From NCBI GenBank assembly GCA_029204225.1, contig CM055096.1:67182370-67246369 (forward strand): 64,000 bases of DNA, in the 5' to 3' direction. The translations under genes were made by a program, and so were the position numbers. The notes beneath the pieces are model-generated. The model saw nothing but the letters and a program-made list of their open reading frames with translations, ran no database searches and was not told the origin of the DNA. Of the stretch, positions 44,520 through 55,702 are shown one piece after another; the first letter of the stretch is position 1; each line of letters begins with the position of its first letter. This DNA is from Diphasiastrum complanatum. Taxonomy: Eukaryota > Streptophyta > Lycopodiopsida > Lycopodiales > Lycopodiaceae.

Positions 44520-46050
44520 TCATGAATGGACACAGATATTCAATGACAAAATAATGTTTGTGTGTAGAGGCTGTTCATGATGAATAATTAAAAAAACTAT
44601 GTAAAGAGTGAAGGTCCCAATACAGCCCCGCATTGTTCCTACCTTGTAACTTGCATAAGATTCACATATAGGTTCAATGGATAACATACAAACATCATTC
44701 ACCATGGGAGGAACTCCAAAGCATTGTCGCAGTGTATGGGAGTTGCTTTGCCTTGCTATTCCTTGCAATCAACAAGGAGTCTATGAAGCCACATGCATTC
44801 ACTAGTTGCATTTGCCACTGCTCTATATTCTACTTCCATGGACGAGAGTGAAACAGTGGATTATTTCTTATCCACACATGGACGAGAGTGCAACAATGGG
44901 TTATTTCTTATCCACCCATGAGCCAAGTGTAGAAACCAATAACTTACAAGGATGCATCTTTCTTTTGAGACGCTTCCTCGTAAGTTCTTAGTTTCTAAAG
45001 TCATGAGGGCAAAGTTGGCTCTTGGATTGGTACTTGCAATCTTTCTTTTTCATAGAATCTTTTTTCCCCTTCCTCACTTGACTATGCATGGTCGGATCCA
45101 TCCATATCTCCAAAGGTATGCAACTCGGTTGAGGTTTACTTTCTCATGGATCTTTTTCTTTTCTTTTTGCATTTGTGAATGATTGTCATCTTCTTCAGGC
45201 AAGCCCTTGTCAAAATCCAACACCCAGCATTACCACAATCATAACTTGTGATTTTGGCATTATTCACCTGCTTGGAAGGAACGACATTCTGAAGCATGAT
45301 GCCCTACTTTGCCATAGTTGAAACAATTGCCCTTGTTCTTGTATTGTTTACCGCAATCTTGTTGCGACGATCACTTTGCCCTTAAGACTGCCTTAGGGTG
45401 CCAATGTCTTTGCCACCAATCCTTGATCCACAAAGGTCATGCATAGGTTAGACCCAATTCGTCTCAACTCTTCCCGCAAAATTACCTAATACGTCTTCAA
45501 GTGATGATGTCATCTCTTTGATTAATGAAGTGATAACCAATTCTAACAGTTTAATGGTAGCCCATTAGCTTGATGTTCGCCATGCTGATATCTTCGACTA
45601 CTTCCACCACAAAGTAATTGGTCGTGCATTTGCTTAATTCTTGTCAAATAGGCGGCCATAGACTTTGCTTCCAACATTCTCATTGTATGAAACTTCCATC
45701 TGCTTCAAAAACAATAGGCAAGTCAATAAAATTGCCTCAAACCTGCTTTGTAATGTATTTCAAGCTTGCATTGGCGTAGTGGCGGCACTTACATGCGATA
45801 TTAAATTATCCTGAACCGACATGTTAATTATATAGAGGGCTTTTCTCGCCTTACGTTGATATTGTAAAATTTCATCCTCGTCATGGTCCGGCTTCGTCTA
45901 GAGGCAAATAGTGATTTTCCACAAATCACTCCTTACTAGCAAAATTTTCAATTTGACTATTCGTACTGAGAGATTCTTCCCATCGAGTTTGCTTGACTCA
46001 ATAGCATGAAGGCATCCATTTTGATGCTCATTTTTTTTCAAAATTTTAGT
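44520..46050 (-). pseudogene. copia remnant: gag, zinc knuckle, then RNase H with internal deletion
   Basis: The reverse strand from 46050 reads a gag start (MSIKMDAFMLLSQANS) and later DEDEILQYQRKARKALYIIN, then a zinc knuckle CFNYGKVGHHASEC (about 45335-45289) whose second Cys is Tyr. It then jumps to RNase H pieces, KKxPIVALSS and QGIARQSNSHTL-type sequence (about 44950-44650). Protease, integrase and most of RT are deleted. It is in the same orientation as the LTR-like block at 46208-47142, which is probably its 5' LTR. Confidence 0.65.
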
Positions 46051-46071
46051 CCTCTTTCTAATAACCTTGCT

Positions 46072-48055
46072 AATTTGGTCACACGATGACGAAATGACAA
46101 GTTTTTTCTCTCACTAGATACAATCTAACACCGACTACATCCTGGTGAAGTTTGAATGGCAAATTAAGTGGTCTCCCAATCGGAATCGACGCTTTGTTGG
46201 AGCTGACTGTTAGAAGAAATTATGTAGCTTTTTGTCCTTCCAATTTGGCTTCAAAATGGCCAAGAAATGTTAAAAATAGTAAAAAATGGCATGTTGTTCT
46301 AATACAAAAAAGTCCCTATTTTTCACCTTGAAGTTGAAAAGCCCTCAAACTTGACTATTGGCGTTTGGAGCTGTTTCACAAACTTCAGTTTTGCCCTTCA
46401 GTTCTTCAGAAAACAAAGAAAGTGGACCCACGCACATCCAACGGTAAATCTAAGGTTTTTCCAGGTCGATCTACACCGTTGATCGAAGATCCTGATTTTT
46501 CTGTGCATCACGCACTCTAGATCGTTAGCGAACCCTTTACGTTGGGCTCACGAGTGGGGGCAGAGAGAGAGAGGGGTGCGATGGCTGCAGCCTGCTCTCC
46601 TCTCTAAACTGGATTAATCAATCAGAAATCGCTCCTCCTACCACGGCTGATCACGGCCTCTTGCAGGTGGATCCTACAAGCAAACTCGCCCTCTTCTACC
46701 ACTGAAACTTCAGAGAATGATGCCTGCCCTATGTAGAAAGATCCAACACTTTGCATTTATGAAACCTCAGGTCTCTCACAAAGCATTTCATCTTTGTGGG
46801 TGATGAAAACAAACTACAAATTGGGCAAAAGCATGAAACTCCTCAACGGCAAGTGTACGTTCCCCTTGCAGAATGGCTAAGATAGGTAAAAGAAGCAAAA
46901 CTACGTGTTTGTTTATGGAAAGATTAAAGTGCTTTGTCGATCAAAAGAGAGAGAAATGTTCTCCAAAACTCAAAGATATTCAGAAGAAAAGTAGCATATT
47001 GAATTGGAAATAGCAGAAACACATTTATATAGGAAGTTCATGGTAAAATCCTATAGTGTAGTTGACCATATTTTCAAAACAATTGAATCAGCTATTATTG
47101 TGGAACTAATTTTTATAGAAAGAGATGGTTCATCTCCCAACAAAGATCTCCTTTAGTAGATGCACGTTGGGTCAAATGAGGTAAATCACAGGTTGCACAG
47201 GGGTCGATTCTCGAGACAAAAGGTTGTGGTTCCAAGTGTTCCAAGACAAGATCACGAATATGTACAGAATTGCCTGCTATTGCCTTGCTAGCTAGCTACT
47301 GTATTAATTTTATGTTCTCGTCAAGATTGTCTGCATGCTTTAGAAGATTTGAGAGATGACCATTTCTTCCACTTAACAAACTTGGATTGTTTTCAGTTGA
47401 TAACTCGTCGTGGTTCATTACGGGCAAAATTAACCAGCAGCTGATCTTCGCTTTATCCAATTTGTCCAGCTTTGTGATTGTTGCAAAATGTCCTACGGTT
47501 GGCTTGAATATGTGCTCAGGAGCAAAGCCATTTTCCACTCAAACAGATGCTCAAGTCGTGAGTATAAGAAGGGGGAAGGTGGCTGCCACAGATAGGATGC
47601 TTTCAACCATAGCATGCAATCTTGTGCACTCCTCATCAATGGGTAACTATTGAGTGGCAGAAACAATAGACCACTTAAACTATCGATACTGCTTCATCTT
47701 TTGGCCTCCTATTGATGGATCCAAACTCTTGAGCAATGTACCACAGAAACATCTTTCCACCACTTTCAGATCCAAACTGCACTCTTGTCACATTGATTGT
47801 TACAGCAAATTTCTGATCGATGATGAAAGGCCTTTGCATATTCCCCTGTGCCTGTCTGCCATTGAAAAGCTTAAATTTCATCCATTCACCAACCAAGTTC
47901 TCAAGATAGTTTTTGATCTCAGAGCTCGAATAGTTATCATGTGATCTTGAACAAGCCACCAATTTTCAACAAAGACACCTAGCCTGAGGATTCTTGCCGT
48001 TTAATATTTGTGCCACCAAGGAAGGCACATCCAGTTGTCCACATTTGATTTGATT
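46072..48055. repeat. Segmental duplication, copy 2 (partner 402-2443)
   Basis: Direct repeat of 402-2443, 45.7 kb away. It contains the LTR-like block and the 3' end of the - strand SAC3B-like copy. Here the SAC3B-like part continues on past 48055 into the rest of the pseudogene, so copy 2 is the likely source and 402-2443 the derived copy. Confidence 0.9.
46208..47142 (-). repeat. LTR-like block, copy 2
   Basis: Reverse strand TGTTGGGAG ... CTTCTAACA, 935 bases, with TATATAAA near 47025. On its right it abuts SAC3B-like sequence after an 80-base interval containing aaaggagatctt, a possible polypurine tract. On its left comes copia gag. No target duplication is visible. Confidence 0.55.
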
Positions 48056-51000
48056 TGATGTTTCTCTTTTCAACTATATCATTCAAATAAAAGTCTAAAT
48101 CCGTAACTGTACCCCTGGCTGCAGCATTTCTATTCTTTTCATTGGCAATACACTGAAATCACACAGAACTAACAAAGTAAATCAACAAAAGGGGTGCAAA
48201 CATCTACCAAGTGATTTCCAAGAGACAAAAGAAAACATGCAATAAGCGGAGCTACACATACCCCTAAAGTTTCTCTTAGAGACGGACCCACTGCTAACCG
48301 ACACAATGTTGCTTCTGCCCTCTTTTTCTTATGACACTTACCCTGTATACTATCAGACGCTCTTAGCCTCCACCTCCTGTAGAATAATAAGTTACCACTA
48401 CCCAGCTTCTAGGCATTTAATAAATGCCAATCATTACATTACCTAGAACTTATGGCAACAAAACACCTAAAGCCAAAACCGTATTCTCCCATCCATTGCG
48501 TTAGCATTGTGGACAGTTTGCACATTCTCGTCTTCCTGCAAGTGTGCCAGACTATTGGTACCTTCCATCTTTGCACAAATAATGGCAACATGGATTACAT
48601 CTTCAGCTTCCTGCGGTATTTTGTGAGCCTTTGAATTTTTTTGCATTTTCAATGATTCTCCACTTTTTTAGTGTTTATGTGTCTCTTGTTCCTCGGGCTT
48701 AAACTGCAACTCCCATCTTGCACTTTCTAAATGTGTGTGGCTCATTCTGGTGTGCGCTTCGAGCCAATGACACTGCTCATGACTCTCTCAACTTCAAGAT
48801 AGTTTCCCATTTCTTGATTTAAAAATATGTTTGATGGTTAATCTTCATCCTCATCATAGTTAAGCTCTGTGTACATTGCATCATCAACCTGCATCTCTGA
48901 ATCTTTATCAGACACTGGCTCCTCACTACATTGCTCTTCCTCTTTATGGTCAGGCATCTCCTCTTCAGGTATCACAAAACCACCACCCTGAATGTCCCTC
49001 CATGATCTTGCTGCACTACCAAGCCTCTCGCTTGCATTTGCTGAATTTCTGTCATTTGAAAAGCTCTCGATCTCTGTGACATGGCCTCGGAATTTGATAT
49101 CATTAACAACAACCATCGTTAAACATTTTGAAATAACCAATGGAGATCTTGGTGCTGGATAATTCATGTGACTATAAAGAAAAGAGGCCTCATCTACCAT
49201 ATGAGCTTCTTCAAATTGTCGAACAGAAAAGCGGTGATGATCAAGAAGCTTTTAATATTTTCTCCATATTATGTGAACCATAGAGATCTGAGAGTGTGAT
49301 AACAGTGAACTGCATGCCAAACAGTTTTACTTCAAAAGCTTTCGATAGAATTACCTGCAAGCACACAAAAAGCACTATAGATATCTCCATTTCTATCCAC
49401 TCTGCAATTTGTGTAGTTGGAATTCCTTGGTTCTTCTGTAACCCACTGTGAAGAAATGCTAGTGCATGTGCAGAAAGCTACATTGAGAAATGCGGTCACA
49501 GAAACTGTCTAGAACTAAACAACCTGCAGGCAAGAATCTCTAGCCTTTAACATATTTCCAACACTACTGTACACACTTTCCTACTTACTGAATTTCAAAA
49601 CTCAAATAACTTTGAGAAGTGAGCATGCATAAAGCAAGTCTGCAAGTATGTTATCTTGGTGGTTTCCTGTTCTGCAAGACCTATGATCATAATATAACCA
49701 CCCTTTCATAGTAAACTCAATGCCATAATATACTCTTTAGCCACTAAATTCAATTTTAGCAGGTGTACAGAAAGAGTTTTTTGATGAAAGCTACCTCGTA
49801 ACTTCTCATCCAAATAAGACTTTGGGAGTATTTCTCATTGCAGATATCATCTTCGCCAGGTCCATCGACAGTTCCGCTGGTTCTACCTGGTCCATGAGAT
49901 AATATTTTGAGACAAGATCATCCACATGATCCAGAAAGTAAGTTTGCAGTCAATAATATATACATAAGTATATTTGCAGCATGATGTAGTTCCCCGACCT
50001 TGAGGTAGGAAGCCAAAAGTTACTCACAAAATGATCAGGATGTTTGTCCATCCTAAGCAAAGCATAATAACCTGCGAACTCTGCCTTGAGAGAAACTGGA
50101 GTTCCTGACCTAGTATGTTCTTTGTACATTTGGAAATGGTGAACCGATGCTTAATTCATGTGCTTTATGTTCAAATGCCCATCAAAGCAATCACTAGGAC
50201 CTCCTTCATTGGTATATTCACAAAGCTCATCATTGTAAGTACATGAAACCAAATCTACGGAAGATATCACTTAAAGAAACCAACTCATGTCAGAAGGAGA
50301 TGTTGGCGTAAGTTCAATTTCGTTGTGACACTTGGTAGCTGGAAGCACAGCCTGATCACAATAGTAATCATCTCCATATTCAGATTATCAGCTTGGCATC
50401 CTTATCCCTACAACAAAGCACTTCTTTGTGAGATTGGAAAATATCAAAATTCACAGATTCAATTCAAGTGGTTAAAGATGACAACAGGTAACCTTAAAAC
50501 ACAAGATACACACAATAAGAAAAGTACAGAATCAATATCAAATGAACAACATAAAAGAGACAGAATCTTAGCATTTCCTTACGGTGTTCTATCCATGTTC
50601 AGGATGGAGAGCTGATTGTGATTTGTGATATAACTCGCATAGCATCCATATCTGGTACCCAGGAAAACAAGTGCACCTTATACATCAAACCGGATTGAAA
50701 GATACGGAAACTATGATAGACAGGTAACTGACCCTATGCTCATGCATTAAAATGGCCTTGACAGTAGATCAATGCGAATAGCCCTCATTTGATCCCACCA
50801 AAAATTATACAAGCCTAATAAATCCTCATCATAGCGCATTCCAAGAAGTCCCAGTATATGATGCATTGTCTATTACAAAATTGGAAGTGGCCGTACAAGA
50901 GAAGCCGGCCTTTCCGCAGTCCTTGTGTGCTGGTCAGGCAAAAAGACATATCAGAAACTTATTTTACCAAAATTTACAAACAACAACAAGCGAAACACAA

Positions 51001-52115
51001 CCAGGGAGCACAAGAAAAACATTTGGTGTGTTTTTTCCGAAGCGATCAATATCTGATCATAGCATGCTGACAACGAAACAAAATTAATCAGCTATTGACC
51101 TATAATACCAGTTGGAATAGCAAGATCTTTGTAAACTGCTACTTTGCTTTTCCCCCTCTTCACAGCAAGGTCTTTACTAGTCTGCCGTTCAAATTCTTCA
51201 AGGATGACTTTCATTAGAGTTCATGTCCATTGCCACACAACCCACAATTGCCAGCAATTGTTTGCAAAGTTTGAAAGAAAATCAAAAAGTGCCTTCATGG
51301 GGAAATCAAACCCCTGAATATACCCTGGATTAAGAAGCTAATATTTATAATGGATTTAGGACAGCCTAACTTCACATACGCATCAAACTTCAAATTTTCA
51401 ACATCAAATTTTACAATACAATTATAAATAAAGATTCTCAGAATACATCCTACCATGAATATTTAAACTGGCAACAAGTTTGCAAATATGTTTGTACGTC
51501 TGGAATTCGATGCAAAGGTGTTTAATAATAATGTTCACAAAAGGATACAAAACGAGTCTGTAAAGAAACATTCGTCAGATTATGGTGTCAGAAGTTCCAA
51601 AACATCATCAAGACCGTATGAAGCTTCGAAGTCGACAATTCCATCTGGAGTTCGCTCCCTTTGCCTTGGCTCTGCAGCTTCCTCTGCACTCTCGTGCCTC
51701 TTTTCATCTGAATTATCTCTTTTTTTTCTTTTCTTTTGGTTTCCACATTTGATTCCAACTGAAATTCTTGTACAAGGTGCTTCAATTTACATCCAGAGCG
51801 AGGCTGGTGTGCACTTCCCACGACTGCCTCTGGGGTACTGGTGTGGCTGAAACGAAGCAGGCGGAGTGCTTTTGCTTGCTCCTCCCTAATATAATCCAAA
51901 CAAATCACTAGATTCTACCACAATTGCAAAATCTCATCACTATCACTAGTTCCCATATTAGTCTCACAAATTGGAAACAAATGAACACAACAGGAGGTGA
52001 GATGCAAGAGGGACAATTAAAACCCCCAATTGCAGAGAAAGGGCGAGAGAACGCAATGGCAGCACTCAAACCTATCACGCTCGGACATGATGGGCTGTAA
52101 CTTGGCAGGCGTAAT
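47223..52115 (-). pseudogene. SAC3B: SAC3B-like gene, - copy (inverted partner 37360-41844)
   Basis: Reverse order: IREEQAKALRLLRF (51588-51908); LLGLYNFWWDQMRAIRIDL (about 50720-50880); DCFDGHLNIKHMN, FQMYKEHTRSG, then VSLKAEFAGYYALLRMDKHP (50035-50210) ending at a GTGAGT donor; VEPAELSMDLAKMISAMRNT (49795-49890); a decayed YLQTCFMHAHFSKLF exon (about 49600-49690); HSGLQKNQGIPTTQIAEWIE (49380-49480); an acidic exon (48838-49200); AHKIPQEAEDVIHVAIICAK (48467-48652); and C-terminal SCWLILPVMNH (47296-47538). This is the SAC3/GANP exon order of TREX-2 scaffolds. It is dead: in-frame stops occur after KHMN and elsewhere. It retains middle exons that the + copy has lost. Confidence 0.82.
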
Positions 52116-53056
52116 GCTCGGCTCGTTAGCGGCAATGCTCGAACTCTGATGAAGCAGAAGCAGAAGAAGAAACAGAAGTGGTAGACCGAGACGCAGAAGA
52201 AACCAAAGAAGAAGAAGGGGTTTGGGGTGCGGCCCCACCAGCAGTTTTGCGCGCGGTAACTGAAGAGAACATGGAATAGTGCATTTCCGGAGGACAAGAG
52301 AACATGAAGGAAAAGAAGAAGAAGGGGTTTGTGTTGTAAATACATGCTAACCTTGCCCTTTGGCCTAGAGGCTTTGCAAGTGTACGTTACTACATCTCAA
52401 AAAGCCACTCTATTCCCTTAGCAATAATTAAGGATGCATTATGTACTATGGAAGGGGCTGGGCATAGGCCATTCTGCCTTGTAAGGAATTTTGAAATTTT
52501 TTGGGTGAGGCCTGGAGAGGTCGAGCCTAAAAATAGTCGAACCGGATAGAATGGCTTGTGCCCGGGCACCTTCCATTGCGTAATGGATACCTTAAATTTT
52601 TTCACATGTACATGATGAAGCATAATAGGCAATTTGACTTTGACCAACCACTATGAACATGCCATGTGACAGTCGTACGGATGTCATACACAGACCGACA
52701 ACAAAAAAGTGCAGAATCTGCGTTTAAAAAAAAGCACATACATTTTTTGCTTTTTAATCTGTTTAAAGAAGGGCATAATATTCACAAGGTATACATTACG
52801 TACAATAACCGCAGGTTGATGCTAACTGCATGTTGCTAAAAGCAGGTAGGACACGTCCCCTAACCCTTCGGAATGCTTTCAACATGGCATGCTACGAACC
52901 ACATATTATGGATAACGTAATAACGTAATGATTCCTCTTGCTAACCCCACCAACATGTGCCTTTCTCTTTCGATTGGACTAGAGACGCCCCACAGGTGCT
53001 TATCATGTGGGATAAAAAAATCGTAAATCAATTAAACAACTGTATCGACAAACAAG
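52116..53056. other. Unassigned stretch upstream of the - SAC3B-like copy
   Basis: Reverse frames at 51908-52345 extend the 5' end of the pseudogene with low-complexity Phe/Leu-rich reading, which I do not trust as coding. The remainder has no recognisable feature. Confidence 0.3.
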
Positions 53057-53195
53057 CAGTGTCGTTCTACCTTGGCAACTCACAAACCGAAGCCTTGTGC
53101 CCAAGGTTGGGGACCTCAGATCAAACAGTGTCCTACTACCTTGGGCCATTTACGAACCCAGCCTTGTGCCCCAGGGTTGGGGACCTCAAATCAAG
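53057..53195. repeat. ~69-bp tandem duplication
   Basis: Two units, 53057-53125 and 53126-53195, share cagtgtc.tactaccttgg and ccttgtgccc.agggttggg with about ten differences. Units this short, alone, have no evident coding role. Confidence 0.85.
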
Positions 53196-53399
53196 CAGGG
53201 TAAGCATATCACTAAGAAAAGGAGAAGAAACTAGCCAAGATTTTTCTAGTAACAATGAGTGAACAAAAAAGTGCCCAAACAGGCTAACTATCTTCAAGAT
53301 AGTTTTGAATTTTGTTTAGTTAAGTTAGGGGCTTTGTCTATAAGTAGGCAAGAGACATCATTTTGGAAATCGTTTGGCTATGTGAAAAATGCAAAAATA

Positions 53400-54600
53400 A
53401 GCTTGGTATAGGCCAAAAATCTTGTATATAGATGATTACACATGTGTGGAGCCTGTTCCCACGTGTGAAAATAATGTACTTGTCATGTACCATAATCATA
53501 TAGGTTGTACATATGATTTAATTCAAGTTCTAGTGGCTAAAAAGGCCAAAAACTAGTTTTCTAGACATATGACACATGGCATCAATCTATTGATTGCATG
53601 AGCCACATCCTTTGGTTAGGTGTCATATCACATGTGTAGAGGACAGCTCACATGTGTGGAATAAGCTGAAGTAGGCGAATTTTGACTTCTAGAAGATTTC
53701 CAAGTAGATTTCCATGTAGAAGGAAAATGGACCAAAAGTGCCCAAAATAGAAGGTTTTGTCCAAGTGTCAGTTTTGCATGATGAATCATCATATGACAAA
53801 GCACCTTCACACATGTGGGATCATAGCGATGATCAGTACCACGAGCTCCCACTTATTGTATATATAGAGCCACATTTGGCCATAATCAATGTGAGACACC
53901 AATCTTGGTTTTGGAAGCAATTTTGAGTGATTCTCTCCATTTGTCTACGTTTATTTTGAATGTTTTGAGGTTCTATCAATGTATACTTGATTTTCAGGTT
54001 GGAGTCCGTACTCAGACAGTGTTTCACACGTGTGAAACCATAAAGTACACTTACTTTCAATTAATGATTGTTCTTGTTAGGATTTTGTGTCTAGAATTGA
54101 TCTAGATTGATCTTAATCTGAAGTAGATTGATAGATCAAGTAATCTGACAACCAATCCTTCTTGAGGATCAGATTAGGATCCACTCTTGGTCCTTTTTGT
54201 ACTTTTTGCACAGGCTAGAGCTCTAAGCTCTAAGCTTTGGGATTTCCATTGCTAGGCCTCATGTGCCCAATCTACATATCTCCATGACCTTCTAATCTTT
54301 AATAATCATCTTCTCATTTATAATGTGATTCTATGAAGATCCTCATGTCTTTTGTTTCTTGTAGATATGTTATCTTGAATGTTTTCTACTTCTCTTGCTC
54401 TTAGCTTTAATTTCAGTGTTATTGTTATTTGCTTGGATTTGGCATTGAAACGCTATAAAAAGCAAAATTTTCTCGCAGTGGCAAGTTGAATACAACTATT
54501 ATTTCATTTTAGTTTGTTACACTTTCCATTCACAGCCACTTTGATCTTCGAGAACTCAGAATTTTAAGTGAGTGGAGAAGAGCATTTTACCAACTTGTAA
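53400..54600 (+). other. Promoter/LTR-like leader ahead of a gypsy-type gag
   Basis: CACATGTG and CACACGTG boxes recur (53438-53820 and 54025). TATATATAGAGCC lies near 53858, and a leader of about 800 bases runs to the gag-like frame at 54700. This resembles the U3-R-U5 and leader of an LTR element, but no second LTR or primer site was found, so the extent is a guess. Confidence 0.35.
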
Positions 54601-54699
54601 AATTCCATTCTGAATAAATTTCAGTCGGTGAATTCATAGGTCCTCATTAGTCATTAGTGATGGATTTCTGATATAGTAAAAGTGTTCAACTTCCATCAA

Positions 54700-55268
54700 A
54701 TGGCAAAATACAATATGAAATTGCATGTTACAGCCTTTCTTTTGATGGACAACCAAGTTCAATTAGTATCGAAGATTGGTTGATTAAATTGGAAGTTTAT
54801 TTTCATCATCATTATTCCGAAGAGGATAAAATTCACTTTGCCTCATTGTGTTTTCAGAAACAAGTTCAAGCATAGTGGGATACTCAAACATATCTAGTTA
54901 CTAAGCTTTGGAATGAATTCAAAATTGCACGTGTTGACAATGTTACAAAAATTTACAGACAATCGTTTTTGTGTCTCACACATATCAAATCTATACAACA
55001 ATTCAATATGCAAGGGGGGATAATTCCAAACACAAAACTCGATTATAAAACATGTTTGAACTTCTATGTGGAATGCCTTCAATCCCCTATCAGGATTTTG
55101 CCATTTGTTCCTAATTACATGTATGGAAGAAATTTAACAAAGATACGTGATCTAATCAATCATGCATTTGCAATGGAACATTTATCTATAGAGCAAGCTA
55201 ATAGAGAATGGTGGAAAGTCACTACTCAACAAAGCCAACCTTTTATCAACCAACGATTGTCCGACTAA
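54700..55268 (+). pseudogene. Ty3/gypsy-type gag remnant
   Basis: LSFDGQPSSISIEDWLIKLE and VYFHHHYSEEDKIHFASLCF, then a stop in QVQA*WDTQ, then FKIARVDNVTKIYRQSFLCL and a long helix-rich tail to 55268. The DWL...EVYF...EEDKI.FA...F pattern is the retrotransposon gag (PF03732-type) signature. It ends before a zinc knuckle. Confidence 0.6.
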
Positions 55269-55445
55269 ATTAGTCATTCATTTGATGGAAGTATTTATTC
55301 CATTAATGTAGAGAATTGGTTTGAAGATTTGGACTATAACTTCTATTATTCTCGTATGTACTTTTAGTACATCAGAGCTTAAACTCTAATTAAAATTTAA
55401 AAAAAAAACACTAACCTATTTTTATTCCCTCTCTTTACTTTTCGA

Positions 55446-55702
55446 AATTAAGCCCATAGTTGTCTCCTTGGTGAATGACTAATTTTTTATTTCATGATTC
55501 TTCCTGCATGTTTATTGATCATTGATCTATGGTCAGATGAAACCAACTTTGGTTCTACGTCTGCTCATCTGATACCTGCAGGAATCGCAAACTTAGACAT
55601 CCAATCCAGCTGATCTCCAGCAAAGGGTAACCAAACCTGTCATAATTTCAAAGTTCAGATGTCAAGTTTAGTAACTTGAAGTAATTGAAGACTTGGCCAT
55701 CT
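55446..55702 (+). repeat. R repeat, copy 3 (5' part only)
   Basis: It matches the first ~250 bases of R copies 1 and 2 (ttaagcccatagttgtctcc), and breaks off at gacttggccatct, where the copia zinc-knuckle frame starts directly (HIVDCYQNP). Unlike copy 1, it keeps the segment around cataatttcaaagttcagat. Confidence 0.8.

Noticed and set aside
46208-47142. Solo LTR with target duplication
   Set aside because: No matching short direct repeat flanks it, and gag of the same orientation follows, so it is treated as the 5' LTR-like part of a decayed element.
51908-52345. Phe/Leu-rich 145-codon reverse frame
   Set aside because: Low-complexity reading of TTC/TTT-rich DNA; only its last part overlaps the region shared with the + SAC3B-like copy.
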